64,000 nt of DNA, taken from Nocardioides psychrotolerans. GTDB lineage: Bacteria; Actinomycetota; Actinomycetes; Propionibacteriales; Nocardioidaceae. Positions 34,552 through 42,931 of the stretch are shown here, in pieces (within the stretch, counting starts at the first letter, position 1; every line of letters begins with the position of its first letter). A program made the translations under genes and the position numbers. The stretch spans positions 62,001-126,000 of the forward strand of contig NZ_FOQG01000005.1 of the NCBI RefSeq assembly GCF_900113685.1, given 5' to 3'. The notes under the pieces were generated by a model that saw only the letters and a list, made by a program, of their open reading frames with translations, was not told the DNA's origin and ran no database searches.

Positions 34552-35628
34552 GTGACCGACCTCGCCGGGGGTGGGGTCGTCCACCTCGACTCCGCCGCCG
34601 CCGGGCGCATGGCACCGGGGACTATCGAGGCCATCCGTGCGCACCTCCACCGTGAGGCCCTGCGTGGTGCCTACGTCGCCGAGGAGGAGGCAGGCGAGGG
34701 CCTCACCGGCCTCCGGCGTGACCTGGCCGGGCTCTTCGGGGTGCCGGACGACGGTGTCGCTCTCGTCGAGAGCGGTACGACGGCGCTCCAGGCGCTGATC
34801 GACTCCTGGCCCCTGCGCCCCGGCGACCGCGTGGGGATCGCCCCCTCGGAGTGGGGTCCCAACCTCGAGGCCTTCGAGGCAGCGGGCGCCGTGTGCGTGC
34901 CGCTGGCCGTCGACGCCGACGGGGCCGTCGACACCGAAGCCCTCCGGGTCGACCTGGAGGGTCTCGCGCTCACCCTCGTGCACGTCGACCAGGTCACCTC
35001 GCACCGGAGCCTGGTCCAGCCGGTCGCCGAGCTCGTGGCTGCCTGCACGCCAGCCGGGGTGCCCGTGTGGGTCGACGCGGCCCAGGCCCTCGGGCACCGT
35101 GAGCTGTCGGCGGGAGTCGCGGCGGCCTACGCCACGAGCCGCAAGTGGCTGCGCGGCCCACGCGGGGTCGGGATGCTCGCGGTCGCCTCCGAGCACTGGG
35201 ACCGGCTGCGGGTGCGACCCCAGCGCAAGCACCCTGGTGCGGGACCCGTCCGGCTCCTGGAGTCGGGGGAGAGCAACGTGGCCGGCAGGATCGGACTGGC
35301 TGTTGCCGTGCGGGACTATCTCGCAGCCGGTCCGCGCGAGGTGGAGTCCGGCCTGGACCTGGTGGGGGACCTGACCCGCGAGCACCTCGCTGACGTGCCC
35401 GGCTGGAGCGTCGTCCTCGGGCGGGGTGCGATCACCGCGCTGCGACCCACAGCCGGCCAGGACGTCAGCGACGTGCGCCAGCGACTGCTCGACCAGCACG
35501 GCATCCTGACCACGGCATCGCTGCCCTGGCGGGCGCCACGAGACCCGGTCGAGCCGACCCTCCGCCTCAGCCCGCACCTCGACTGCACCCTCGAAGACCT
35601 GGCTCGGGTCGCTGCGGCGCTCCGCTGA
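34552..35628 (+). CDS. egtE: Ergothioneine biosynthesis PLP-dependent C-S lyase EgtE
   Basis: 358 residues of the class V aminotransferase fold. The PLP-binding Lys is in 'ATSRKWLRGPRGVGMLAVAS' (about 199-218); 'VWVDAAQALGHRE' holds the PLP-ring Asp. The 'SRKWLRGPRG' signature is shared with characterised EgtE. It cleaves hercynylcysteine sulfoxide to ergothioneine. I chose GTG 34552; the TTG one codon earlier is the only other option. It lies 6 bases after sigA and 178 bases before egtA, so it may be read with sigA rather than with the other egt genes. Confidence 0.88.
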   Translation: MTDLAGGGVVHLDSAAAGRMAPGTIEAIRAHLHREALRGAYVAEEEAGEGLTGLRRDLAGLFGVPDDGVALVESGTTALQALIDSWPLRPGDRVGIAPSEWGPNLEAFEAAGAVCVPLAVDADGAVDTEALRVDLEGLALTLVHVDQVTSHRSLVQPVAELVAACTPAGVPVWVDAAQALGHRELSAGVAAAYATSRKWLRGPRGVGMLAVASEHWDRLRVRPQRKHPGAGPVRLLESGESNVAGRIGLAVAVRDYLAAGPREVESGLDLVGDLTREHLADVPGWSVVLGRGAITALRPTAGQDVSDVRQRLLDQHGILTTASLPWRAPRDPVEPTLRLSPHLDCTLEDLARVAAALR

Positions 35629-35686
35629 GGACCCCTTCGGCTGCGTTGCCACTTCTGACGGTTCCGTGAACAACCCGTTCGGGTGC

Positions 35687-35715
35687 TTGGGTCCGTCGGT
35701 CCCGTCGGGTAAGCA
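35687..35715 (+). promoter_or_regulatory. Candidate egtA promoter
   Basis: TTGGGT (35687-35692) and TAAGCA (35710-35715) are 17 bases apart in the 178-bp gap after egtE. Both boxes are imperfect. It would give a leader of about 85 bases. Confidence 0.3.
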
Positions 35716-35806
35716 TGGACCTGCACATCGAGGACGGCCGATCCTGGCCGCCCCCGCACCGACCCGCGGTCGACTCGTCGACCGGTCCGGACCTGGAGGG
35801 GGCGGA

Positions 35807-37069
35807 ATGACCGCCGAGACAGTCACAGCGCCCACGGACGTGGAAGACGTCCTGGACACCACCGACCCGGTGGCGGCAGCAACGGCGTACGTCGCAGCCG
35901 GGGCGCTGAGCCACGGCACCGACCGTCGTGTCGGCCTCGAGCTCGAGCTGCACCTCGTGAACCTCGCGACCCCGGCCCGTCGCCCTTCGTGGGCGGAGGT
36001 GCAGGCCCTGATGGCCGACCTGCCGTCGATGCCGTCCGGCAGCACGGTCACGCTCGAGCCCGGCGCCCAGGTCGAGCTCTCGACACCACCTCGTGACGAC
36101 GTGTCGGCTGCGGTCGCGGCGTTGAGAGCGGACCGCGAGGTGCTCCGACGAGCGCTGGGCGAGGCGGGCTACGGGGCAGCACCGCTGGGGGCCGACCCCG
36201 CTCGTGAGGTGCGTCGCTGCAACCCTGCCCCTCGCTACGCCGCGATGGAGCAGCACTTCGAGGCCCGGGGCTGCGGCTCACCGGCGCGCGCGATGATGTC
36301 GGCCACCGCCGCGCTGCAGGTCAACCTCGACGCCGGTCCCGCGGCCAGCTGGTCGGCCCGGGTCGAGCTGATCCGCTCGCTGGTCCCGATGTTCGTCGCA
36401 GCCTCCGCCACCTCGCCCTACCTCGGCGGCCGGGCCTCGGGCTGGCACTCGATGCGACAGGAGACCTGGCACGGCATCGACCACGGGCGCAGCGACCCGA
36501 TCCCGGTGGGGGAGCCGACGGTCGCGTGGGCGCTGTACGCGCTCAACGCCCCGGTGATGCTGCTGCGCGGCGACGAGGGCATGACGCCGGTCCAGACGCT
36601 GGTGTCCTTCGGTGACTGGCTGCGCGAGCCGGACCGGTTGGGGCGGCGGGCCTCCCAGGCGGACCTGGACTACCACCTGACGACGCTCTTCCCGCCGGTG
36701 CGCCCGCGGGGCTATGTCGAGATCCGCTGCATCGACGCCCTGCCTGATCGTTGGTGGCCGGCGCTCGCCGGGCTCGCGGTCACCCTGGTCGACGACCCCG
36801 AGGCCGCGGACCTGGCGGCCGACCTGTGCGCGCCCGTCGCCCACGCGTGGGAGGCGGCCGCGCGCCACGGCCTGGCTGATCCCGCCCTGCGCCGGGCCGT
36901 GACCGGCTGCGCCGAGGTGGCTGCCCGCCTCGGGCCGCACGACCTGCGCAGCGAGCTCGAGGCCTTCGCCGAGCTGGTCGCCTCGGGCCGCACGCCCGCC
37001 GACGAGATCCGGTCGAGGGCCGAGAGCCGCGGCCCCCTGCGCGTCCTCGAGGAGGAAGCCCATGCGTGA
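35807..37069 (+). CDS. egtA: Ergothioneine biosynthesis glutamate-cysteine ligase EgtA
   Basis: 420 residues of the GCS2 family. '[12 protein letters not shown]' holds the metal-binding glutamates (about 46-57) and '[13 protein letters not shown]' (about 84-96) is the second conserved acidic block; '[14 protein letters not shown]' and '[15 protein letters not shown]' are typical of EgtA. It makes gamma-glutamylcysteine, a substrate of EgtB. ATG 35807 has GGAGGGGG about 10 bases upstream; earlier in-frame starts lie in the spacer. Its last 8 bases overlap egtB. Confidence 0.95.
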   Translation: MTAETVTAPTDVEDVLDTTDPVAAATAYVAAGALSHGTDRRVGLELELHLVNLATPARRPSWAEVQALMADLPSMPSGSTVTLEPGAQVELSTPPRDDVSAAVAALRADREVLRRALGEAGYGAAPLGADPAREVRRCNPAPRYAAMEQHFEARGCGSPARAMMSATAALQVNLDAGPAASWSARVELIRSLVPMFVAASATSPYLGGRASGWHSMRQETWHGIDHGRSDPIPVGEPTVAWALYALNAPVMLLRGDEGMTPVQTLVSFGDWLREPDRLGRRASQADLDYHLTTLFPPVRPRGYVEIRCIDALPDRWWPALAGLAVTLVDDPEAADLAADLCAPVAHAWEAAARHGLADPALRRAVTGCAEVAARLGPHDLRSELEAFAELVASGRTPADEIRSRAESRGPLRVLEEEAHA

Positions 37070-38324
37070 GATCGTCGCCGGCGGCCTGGAAGCCGCCCGC
37101 ACCCGCACCGCCCACCTGACCGACATCGACGAGGCGGAGCTGATCGCCCAGCACAGCCCGCTGATGAGCTCGCTGGTCTGGGACCTCGCCCACATCGGGC
37201 AGCAGGAGGACCTCTGGCTCCTGCGGGGCGGACAGGCCGCGACCCAGGGCGTCCTCGCCGCCGACGTCGAGAAGCTCTACGACGCCTTCGAGCACCCGCG
37301 CGCCCGTCGCGTGAGCCTGCCGCTGCTGACCGCCCGCGAGGCGCGAGGCTTCCTCGCCGACGTACGCGGCCGGGTGCTGGACGGCCTGGAGCGGGCCGAC
37401 GAGCAGGAGCTCTTCGCCTACGTGATGGTCGAGCAGCACGAGCAGCAGCACGTGGAGACCATGCTTGCCACGCACCAGCTGCGCGACGGTGAGCCGGTGC
37501 TCGGTCACGGGACGCCGCTCCCGCCCGGACGGCCTGTCCCGGCCGACGCGGTGCTGGTGCCCGCGGGTCCGTTCACGATGGGCGTCGACGTCGAGCAGGA
37601 GCCGTGGTCGCTCGACAACGAGCGCCCTGCCCACGAGGTCGACCTGCCGGCCTTCCGGATCGCCCGGGTGCCCGTCACCAACGCCGAGTGGCAGCGGTTC
37701 ATCGACGCCGGCGGCTACGAGGACCCGGCCTGGTGGTCGCCCCGCGGCTGGGAGCACCGCCTCGAGGCCGGGCTGGAGCGTCCGTTGTTCTGGTCGGCCG
37801 ACGGCTCGCGACGACGCTTCGGCATCGTCGAGGACATCCCCGCCGACGAGCCCGTGCAGCACATCTGCTTCTTCGAGGCCGAGGCCTACGTCACCTGGGC
37901 CGGCGCACGGCTGCCCACCGAGCAGGAGTGGGAGAAAGCCTGCACGTGGGACCCCGTCGCCGGTCGCCGTCGCCGGTGGCCCTGGGGGGAGACCGAGTGG
38001 ACGCCCGCGCTCGCCAACCTCGGCGGCGACGCCCTCCGCCCGGCGCCGATCGGCGCCTACGAGGCCGGCGCGTCGTCGTACGGCGTCGAGCAGCTGATCG
38101 GGGACGTCTGGGAGTGGACGTCCTCGGGCTTCGACCCGTGGCCGGGCTTCTCCACGATGCTCTACGCCGACTACAGCGCGCCGTTCTTCGGCGGCGACTA
38201 CCGGGTGCTGCGCGGGGGAGCGTGGTCGGTCGGCGGGTCTGCGATCCGACCGTCCTTCCGCAACTGGGACCACCCCGTCCGGCGCCAGATCTTCTGCGGC
38301 CTGAGGCTGGCCTGGGATGTGTAG
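37062..38324 (+). CDS. egtB: Ergothioneine sulfoxide synthase EgtB
   Basis: 420 residues. An N-terminal DinB-like domain carries the three-histidine iron site, His44 in '[12 protein letters not shown]' and His126/His130 in '[11 protein letters not shown]', matching His51/134/138 of the mycobacterial enzyme. The C-terminal half is a formylglycine-generating-enzyme-type domain ending 'VLRGGAWS' ... '[18 protein letters not shown]'. With iron and O2 it joins hercynine to gamma-glutamylcysteine as a sulfoxide. Both ends overlap neighbours by 8 bases, so egtA-egtB-egtC-egtD is one operon. Confidence 0.97.
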   Translation: MREIVAGGLEAARTRTAHLTDIDEAELIAQHSPLMSSLVWDLAHIGQQEDLWLLRGGQAATQGVLAADVEKLYDAFEHPRARRVSLPLLTAREARGFLADVRGRVLDGLERADEQELFAYVMVEQHEQQHVETMLATHQLRDGEPVLGHGTPLPPGRPVPADAVLVPAGPFTMGVDVEQEPWSLDNERPAHEVDLPAFRIARVPVTNAEWQRFIDAGGYEDPAWWSPRGWEHRLEAGLERPLFWSADGSRRRFGIVEDIPADEPVQHICFFEAEAYVTWAGARLPTEQEWEKACTWDPVAGRRRRWPWGETEWTPALANLGGDALRPAPIGAYEAGASSYGVEQLIGDVWEWTSSGFDPWPGFSTMLYADYSAPFFGGDYRVLRGGAWSVGGSAIRPSFRNWDHPVRRQIFCGLRLAWDV

Positions 38325-39021
38325 GCACCTCGCCTGGCTCGGCGAGTCGCGCAGCATCGCAGCCCTGGTGCTGGAGCCGTCCCACGGGCTGCTGCGCCAG
38401 TCCTACCAGCCGCGACGCCAGCAGCGCGGGCTGCTCAACGCCGACGGCTGGGGCGTCGGCTTCCTCGTCCCCGGGCAGGCCGAGCCCGTGCGATGGCGAT
38501 CGGCGCGGCCGCTGTGGAGCGACGCGTCGTTCGCCTCCGTCGCGCCCGTCCTCGCCTCCGGCGCCGTCCTGGCGGCGGTGCGCTCGGCCACCGAGGGCAT
38601 GCCGATGGACGAGAGCGCCGCGGCGCCGTTCACCGACGGCCGCACGCTGCTCTCGCACAACGGTCGCGTGGACCGATCCGTCCTGCCGCTGCGTCACGGC
38701 GCCGAGTCGGTCTGCGACTCGGCCGTGCTCGCCGCGCACGTGCTCGCGGCCGGCACCGCGACGGCGGAGTCGGTCGGTCGCACCGTCCTCGACGTCGCGC
38801 GTCTCGACCCGACCGCGACCCTCAACCTGCTCCTGCACCACGGCGACCGGGTGACGGCGGTGAGCTGGGGCGATCCCCTGAGCTACCTCGTCGAGCCCGA
38901 CGGTGTCGTCGTCGCCAGCGAGCCCTGGGACAACGACCCTCGGTGGGTCGACGTCCCCGACCACCACCTGCTGGAGGTGACCTCGGACGGGGTCGCCGTG
39001 ACCACCCTGGAGACCCGATGA
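38317..39021 (+). CDS. egtC: Ergothioneine biosynthesis amidohydrolase EgtC
   Basis: 234 residues, class II glutamine amidotransferase fold. The nucleophile is Cys2 after Met removal ('[10 protein letters not shown]'); '[15 protein letters not shown]' and 'LLSHNGRVD' are the glutamine-site motifs. It removes the gamma-glutamyl group from the EgtB product. The start is fixed by the need for Cys at position 2. It overlaps egtB by 8 bases and egtD by 4 (ATGA). Confidence 0.96.
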   Translation: MCRHLAWLGESRSIAALVLEPSHGLLRQSYQPRRQQRGLLNADGWGVGFLVPGQAEPVRWRSARPLWSDASFASVAPVLASGAVLAAVRSATEGMPMDESAAAPFTDGRTLLSHNGRVDRSVLPLRHGAESVCDSAVLAAHVLAAGTATAESVGRTVLDVARLDPTATLNLLLHHGDRVTAVSWGDPLSYLVEPDGVVVASEPWDNDPRWVDVPDHHLLEVTSDGVAVTTLETR

Positions 39022-39989
39022 GCCTCACCGACATGGACGTGCACCTCGACCCGAGCAGCCTCGTGACCCAGATGGCACAGGAGGTCCGAGCCGGGCTCAG
39101 CACCCGCCCCCTGACCCTGCCGCCCAAGTACTTCTACGACGCCCACGGCAGCGACCTCTTCGACCAGATCACCCGCCTCGAGGAGTACTACCCCACCCGC
39201 ACCGAGCGTTCGATCCTCGAGGAGCGGGTCGCCGAGATCGCCGAGGTCACCGGCGCGGAAACGCTGGTGGAGCTCGGCAGCGGCACCTCGGAGAAGACCC
39301 GACTGCTGCTGAGCACCCTGCGCGAGGCCGGCACGCTGACCCGCTTCGTGCCCTTCGACGTCGACCCCGCGATCCTCACGCTCGCCAGCGAGCAGGTGGC
39401 CGCCGAGTTCCCCGGGCTCGTCGTCCAGCCCGTCGTCGGCGACTTCGAGCGCCACCTCGGCAAGCTGCCCCGGGGCCCGCGCCGGTTGCTCGCCTTTCTC
39501 GGCTCCACGATCGGCAACCTCGACCCCGACCAGCGCGCGGTCCTCCTGCGCGACGTGCGGGGCACGTTGGGCGAGGGCGACTTCTTCCTGCTCGGCACGG
39601 ACCTGGTGAAGTCCCCCGAGCGTCTCGTCGCGGCGTACGACGACGCGCTGGGCGTGACGGCCGCCTTCAACAAGAACGTCCTCACCGTCCTCGATCGCGA
39701 GCTCGACGCCGACTTCGACCTGGACACCTTCCAGCACGTCGCGGTGTGGAACGAGGCCGACGAGTGGATCGAGATGCGGCTGCGCTCCACCGAGGCCCAG
39801 CGGGTCCACGTGCGCGGGCTCGAGATCGAGGTGGAGCTGGCGCGAGGGGAGGAGATCCGCACCGAGATCTCCGCCAAGTTCCGCCGGGAGGGCGTCACGG
39901 CCGAGCTCGCCGGAGCGGGCCTGGAGCTGACGCACTGGTGGACCGATCCGGCCGGTGACTTCGCTCTCTCGCTGTCGCGGCCGACCTGA
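39018..39989 (+). CDS. egtD: L-histidine N-alpha-methyltransferase EgtD
   Basis: 323 residues, equal to known EgtD proteins. 'RPLTLPPKYFYDAHGSDLFD' opens the family domain, the SAM loop is 'LVELGSGTSEKTRLLL' (about 84-99), and 'AFLGSTIGNLDPDQR' and 'FNKNVLTVLDREL' are conserved; the histidine-binding Tyr is in 'LEEYYPTRTE'. It makes hercynine from histidine with three SAM. It is the last gene of the operon. Confidence 0.97.
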   Translation: MSLTDMDVHLDPSSLVTQMAQEVRAGLSTRPLTLPPKYFYDAHGSDLFDQITRLEEYYPTRTERSILEERVAEIAEVTGAETLVELGSGTSEKTRLLLSTLREAGTLTRFVPFDVDPAILTLASEQVAAEFPGLVVQPVVGDFERHLGKLPRGPRRLLAFLGSTIGNLDPDQRAVLLRDVRGTLGEGDFFLLGTDLVKSPERLVAAYDDALGVTAAFNKNVLTVLDRELDADFDLDTFQHVAVWNEADEWIEMRLRSTEAQRVHVRGLEIEVELARGEEIRTEISAKFRREGVTAELAGAGLELTHWWTDPAGDFALSLSRPT

Positions 39990-40238
39990 GATCTGCGGGC
40001 GGATCCCCCAGCCCGGACACGGCCTTCCCAGCAGGATCACGCTGATCACGGGTGATGCTCACCCGTCGCGGGTGCTCGCCGGAACGTCCCGGGGGCCGCA
40101 GTTGCTGGCCCCGGGCCACTGTCATTTCCTCCCGGGACGGGGCACCGTGGAGGTCGACCGGTCGTCGGTTGCAACCATCCGGGGCCCGGTCGCATCTACC
40201 TGGGCAACACCAAGCACCCCTCACTTCTGGAGCTGACG

Positions 40239-40838
40239 ATGTCGCACACCCCCCGCCTCGCCCCCCGCCTCGCCCGCCGCCTCGCCCGCCGCCACGGCAG
40301 CCCCCTCGCTGCTGCCACCGTGGTGGCACTCGCCGTGGGGCTCGCTTGCGTCGCTGCCCCCGCCTCCGCCGAGTCCACGGCCGCCAACGACCCGGCCGAC
40401 GCGACCGCCTCACTCACCGACATCCGCCGCGTCACGGTCAACCACGGGCCCGAGCAGGTCATCACCAAGGTCCGGTTCACCGACCTGGTGAGGTCCTCGG
40501 ACGCAGGGCCGTCGGGAATGACGGTGTTCTTCGACAGCAGGCCCGGTCGCAAGGGCCCCGAGCTCCGCTTCGACACCGGCCTCCAGGAAGGCACCGACTA
40601 CCAGGTGACCAGGACGAAGGGTTGGGCCCAGTCGGGAGACCGGCTGACCTGCCCGGCAAGCCTGCGGCTCAAGTGGGCCGAGGACGTCGCCGTCGTACGG
40701 GTGTCACGTGAATGCCTCGGCGACCCCGCCAAGGTGCGGGTCGCGGTCAAGATGGTCGACCTCTTCGACGGCTCGCACCCGGTCACCGACTGGCTGGGCA
40801 ACCCGCGCTCGTTCACGTCGTACGTCGCGGCCGGCTGA
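40239..40838 (+). CDS. Secreted protein of unknown function
   Basis: 199 residues. An Arg-rich n-region built from repeated 'RLAR' units ('APRLARRLARRHG') precedes a hydrophobic stretch ending 'AAPASAES', a Sec signal peptide. The mature part is a beta-rich domain of about 150 residues with 'TVNHGPEQVITKVRFTDL' and two cysteines ('LTCPAS', 'SRECLG') likely to form a disulfide. Small exported actinobacterial proteins of this kind have no assigned role. ATG 40239 has GGAG 8 bases upstream. The n-region repeat is encoded by near-identical 12-bp units. Confidence 0.75.
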   Translation: MSHTPRLAPRLARRLARRHGSPLAAATVVALAVGLACVAAPASAESTAANDPADATASLTDIRRVTVNHGPEQVITKVRFTDLVRSSDAGPSGMTVFFDSRPGRKGPELRFDTGLQEGTDYQVTRTKGWAQSGDRLTCPASLRLKWAEDVAVVRVSRECLGDPAKVRVAVKMVDLFDGSHPVTDWLGNPRSFTSYVAAG

Positions 40839-40856
40839 GGCACGTCGGGCTCAGCC
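40833..40856. terminator. Small bidirectional hairpin over two convergent stops
   Basis: GGCTGAG (40833-40839) pairs with CTCAGCC (40850-40856) around 10 bases; the arms contain the stop codons of both convergent genes. The stem is only 7 bp, so this is tentative. Confidence 0.35.
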
Positions 40857-41708
40857 CACGGCGACCAGGACCACGGCGACGGCGCACAGGCCCAGGCCCA
40901 CGGCCTGGGCCTGGTGCACGCGCTCGCGCAGGAGGCCGGCCGCGAGCACGACGGTGAACGCCGGGTAGAGCGAGGTGATGACCGCTGCGACGGCGAGGAG
41001 CCCGTCCCTCGTGGCCAGGAGGAACAGGCCGGTCGCGGCGGCGCCGAGGGCTCCGCCGAGCAGCCCCACCAGCGCCACGGGCTGCCGGGGGAGCCACGCC
41101 TGGCGCAGCGCCGTCGCCACGCCCACCACGACGGCGGCCCCGATGACCTGGTTGAGGGCCAGCGGGAGGAGCCCCGCCGACTCCGGCACCTGGGCCAGCG
41201 CCGCGAACAGCGTGCCGAAGCCGAGCCCGGCCAGGACGGCGTCACCGAGCCCGGTCCGGGTCGGCCCGTCGTGGGCGCCGTCGTGGGCGCCGCCCTCGGC
41301 GCCGGCGGGCACCCGGGCGACGAGCCAGATCGCGGGGATCGCGGCGACGATGCCCAGCCACACCACCGCTCCGGGTCGCTCACCGAGCGCGAGCCCTGCG
41401 ACGATCGGGACGAGCGCCGCTCCGACGCCGGAGACGGGCGCCACCACGCCCATCCGCCCGGTCGAGAGACCGCGGTAGAGGAATGCCGTGCCGACGCCGT
41501 TGCCGAGGCCGGCCAGCACCGTCCAGCGCAGGGTGTCGCCGCTGACGGTGCCATCCACGAACAGGGCACCACCCAGGAAGAGCACCGCGCCGCCGAGCTG
41601 GGCGACCAGGGCGATCGCCCAGGGGCTGGTGCGCTGGGAGGCCAAGCCTCCGATGAAGTCGGACAGCCCGTAGGCGGCCGCTGCCAACAGGGAGAAGAGG
41701 ATCGACAT
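40851..41708 (-). CDS. DMT-superfamily transporter, EamA family
   Basis: 285 residues with ten membrane helices in two repeats of five, as in EamA/RhaT exporters. The first repeat opens 'ILFSLLAAAAYGLSDFIGGL', the second 'VLAGLGFGTLFAALAQVP', separated by a hydrophilic linker with 'GGAHDGAHDG'. It probably exports a metabolite; the substrate is unknown. I chose ATG 41708, which begins the first helix. It lies 11 bases downstream of the DUF456 gene on the same strand, so the two form an operon. Confidence 0.88.
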   Translation of the reverse strand: MSILFSLLAAAAYGLSDFIGGLASQRTSPWAIALVAQLGGAVLFLGGALFVDGTVSGDTLRWTVLAGLGNGVGTAFLYRGLSTGRMGVVAPVSGVGAALVPIVAGLALGERPGAVVWLGIVAAIPAIWLVARVPAGAEGGAHDGAHDGPTRTGLGDAVLAGLGFGTLFAALAQVPESAGLLPLALNQVIGAAVVVGVATALRQAWLPRQPVALVGLLGGALGAAATGLFLLATRDGLLAVAAVITSLYPAFTVVLAAGLLRERVHQAQAVGLGLCAVAVVLVAVG

Positions 41709-41719
41709 CGACAGCCAGC

Positions 41720-42205
41720 TCAGGTGGCGACGACGCCGACGACCCAGGTCAGCGTGGCCAGCAGGCCGGCCGTGAGCTCGATGAGGATGCTCAGCCCCAC
41801 CGCCCGCAGGGCGTGCTTGGTCGAGGGCCAGGCCTGGGCGGGGCCCACACGACGGTGCTCGGCGAGGTAGACGCCCAGCACGAAGCCGATGACGATCCCG
41901 ACGACAGGGACCACGAAGAAGCCGACGATCGCCGTGCCGGCCCCGATCCACTGGGTCGAGGCGGGGATCCCGGCGTCCTTGAGGTGCTTGCCCGGGACGG
42001 CGTACTTCACCACGGTGCCGACCAGCAGCAGTGCCGTTGCGATCGTGAGCACCGCCCACCCGCCAGCGGTGCCGATGGTGATCGCCCAGGCGAGGACCGC
42101 TGCGAAGATCAGCGCGGAGCCGGGCAGCAGAGGCACCAGGATGCCGGCCAGGCCGACCGCCAGGGCGACGGCGACGAGGACTTCGGTGAGGCTCACGCCG
42201 GACAC
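41720..42205 (-). CDS. DUF456 domain-containing membrane protein
   Basis: 161 residues, about four membrane helices. The family pattern is visible: 'VGLAGILVPLLPGSALIFAA', 'YAVPGKHLKDAGIP' and the glycine-rich helix 'GFFVVPVVGIVIGFVLGVYL' followed by 'AEHRR'. The function of DUF456 is unknown. GTG 42205 and GTG 42196 are both possible starts; neither has a strong ribosome site. First gene of the two-gene operon with the EamA transporter. Confidence 0.88.
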   Translation of the reverse strand: MSGVSLTEVLVAVALAVGLAGILVPLLPGSALIFAAVLAWAITIGTAGGWAVLTIATALLLVGTVVKYAVPGKHLKDAGIPASTQWIGAGTAIVGFFVVPVVGIVIGFVLGVYLAEHRRVGPAQAWPSTKHALRAVGLSILIELTAGLLATLTWVVGVVAT

Positions 42206-42232
42206 CTTGTCACGCAGCCCAGGAAAATGACC

Positions 42233-42262
42233 GATGGCCCCGGACTCGCGTCGGGGGCCATC
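42233..42262 (-). terminator. Terminator of the DUF7455 gene
   Basis: A 9-base stem (GATGGCCCC with GGGGCCATC) continues into a GAC/GTC inner stem. On the minus strand it is followed by GGTCATTTTCC, so a short U-run follows. Confidence 0.65.
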
Positions 42263-42302
42263 GAGATGTCGGTGGGTGGCGTGGTCAGCGCTCTCGTTCC
42301 GG

Positions 42303-42572
42303 CTACGTCGCCGGCGTGTTGGTGAGCTTGTGCGTCTCGTCGATCACCTTGACGGCGACCTCCTTGAGCTTGTCTCCGTGCTCACGCGCGTGGTGGGCGC
42401 AGAACAGGAGCTCAGCGCCAGCTTGGAGCTCGACACGCAGGTAGGCCTGCGCACCGCAACGGTCGCAGCGGTCCTCAGCAGTCAGAGGAGCACTAGGGGC
42501 AACAGCAGTTGTCACTTCGGCCTCAATTCTTTCGGTGGTGTCCTTCTCAACGTTAGCGAGGGGTCCCAACAT
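42303..42572 (-). CDS. Small zinc-ribbon-like DUF7455 protein
   Basis: 89 residues. A metal-binding site is evident: 'CDRCGAQAYLRVEL' supplies two cysteines and 'LLFCAHHAREHGDKL' a cysteine with histidines. This short protein, with the same 'CDRCGAQAY' and 'ELLFCAHHA' blocks, sits between sigA and the topoisomerase IV genes in many actinobacteria; no function is established. ATG 42572 is the first start giving a normal-length protein; its ribosome site is poor, so a short or leaderless mRNA is possible. It is divergent from parE. Confidence 0.85.
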   Translation of the reverse strand: MLGPLANVEKDTTERIEAEVTTAVAPSAPLTAEDRCDRCGAQAYLRVELQAGAELLFCAHHAREHGDKLKEVAVKVIDETHKLTNTPAT

Positions 42573-42931
42573 TCCTGGCGGTACCCCCGCCCTACGTGTC
42601 GTAGCCCACGTCGATCGGAACACAGGAGTTCTTCCCTCCCTGCCGGCGTTCATGCACTGGACGCTGATCTGTCCAGACCGGTGGGGAGCTGGTGCTGCCT
42701 GTAACGGTGAGTCTGAACCTTCATCGGCCCAGGGGCGGCCGATCCAAGGAAAGTCGCCGAGATCGTGTCCACTTCGTGACGTCCTCAGCGGGTCGAACGG
42801 TGGTGCGGTCGTGTCCTCACCGTAGAGCGGCCCCTGCGAGCGTGCCTTCACCAGTGCACGGCGTGTCGCGGGTAGATTCGGAGCCTGCACACCGCCCCAC
42901 CACGCGGCCCACGTGAACCCCCGGTCGCCCG
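42573..42931. other. 359-bp divergent intergenic region between DUF7455 gene and parE
   Basis: It has lower GC than the flanking genes, a good parE -10 (42873-42878) and several short inverted words such as GGCCCAGGGGCGGCC. I see no gene in it. Confidence 0.5.
42873..42878 (+). promoter_or_regulatory. Candidate parE -10
   Basis: TAGATT is a full match to the actinobacterial TAGRRT -10 consensus. It would start an mRNA about 48 bases before the parE start. No matching -35 is clear (TTCACC is 20 bases upstream). Confidence 0.45.

Noticed and set aside
32863..36051. 1062-residue minus-strand frame antisense to sigA and egtE
   Set aside because: Shadow of the highly biased plus-strand codons; no family motif, no start signals.
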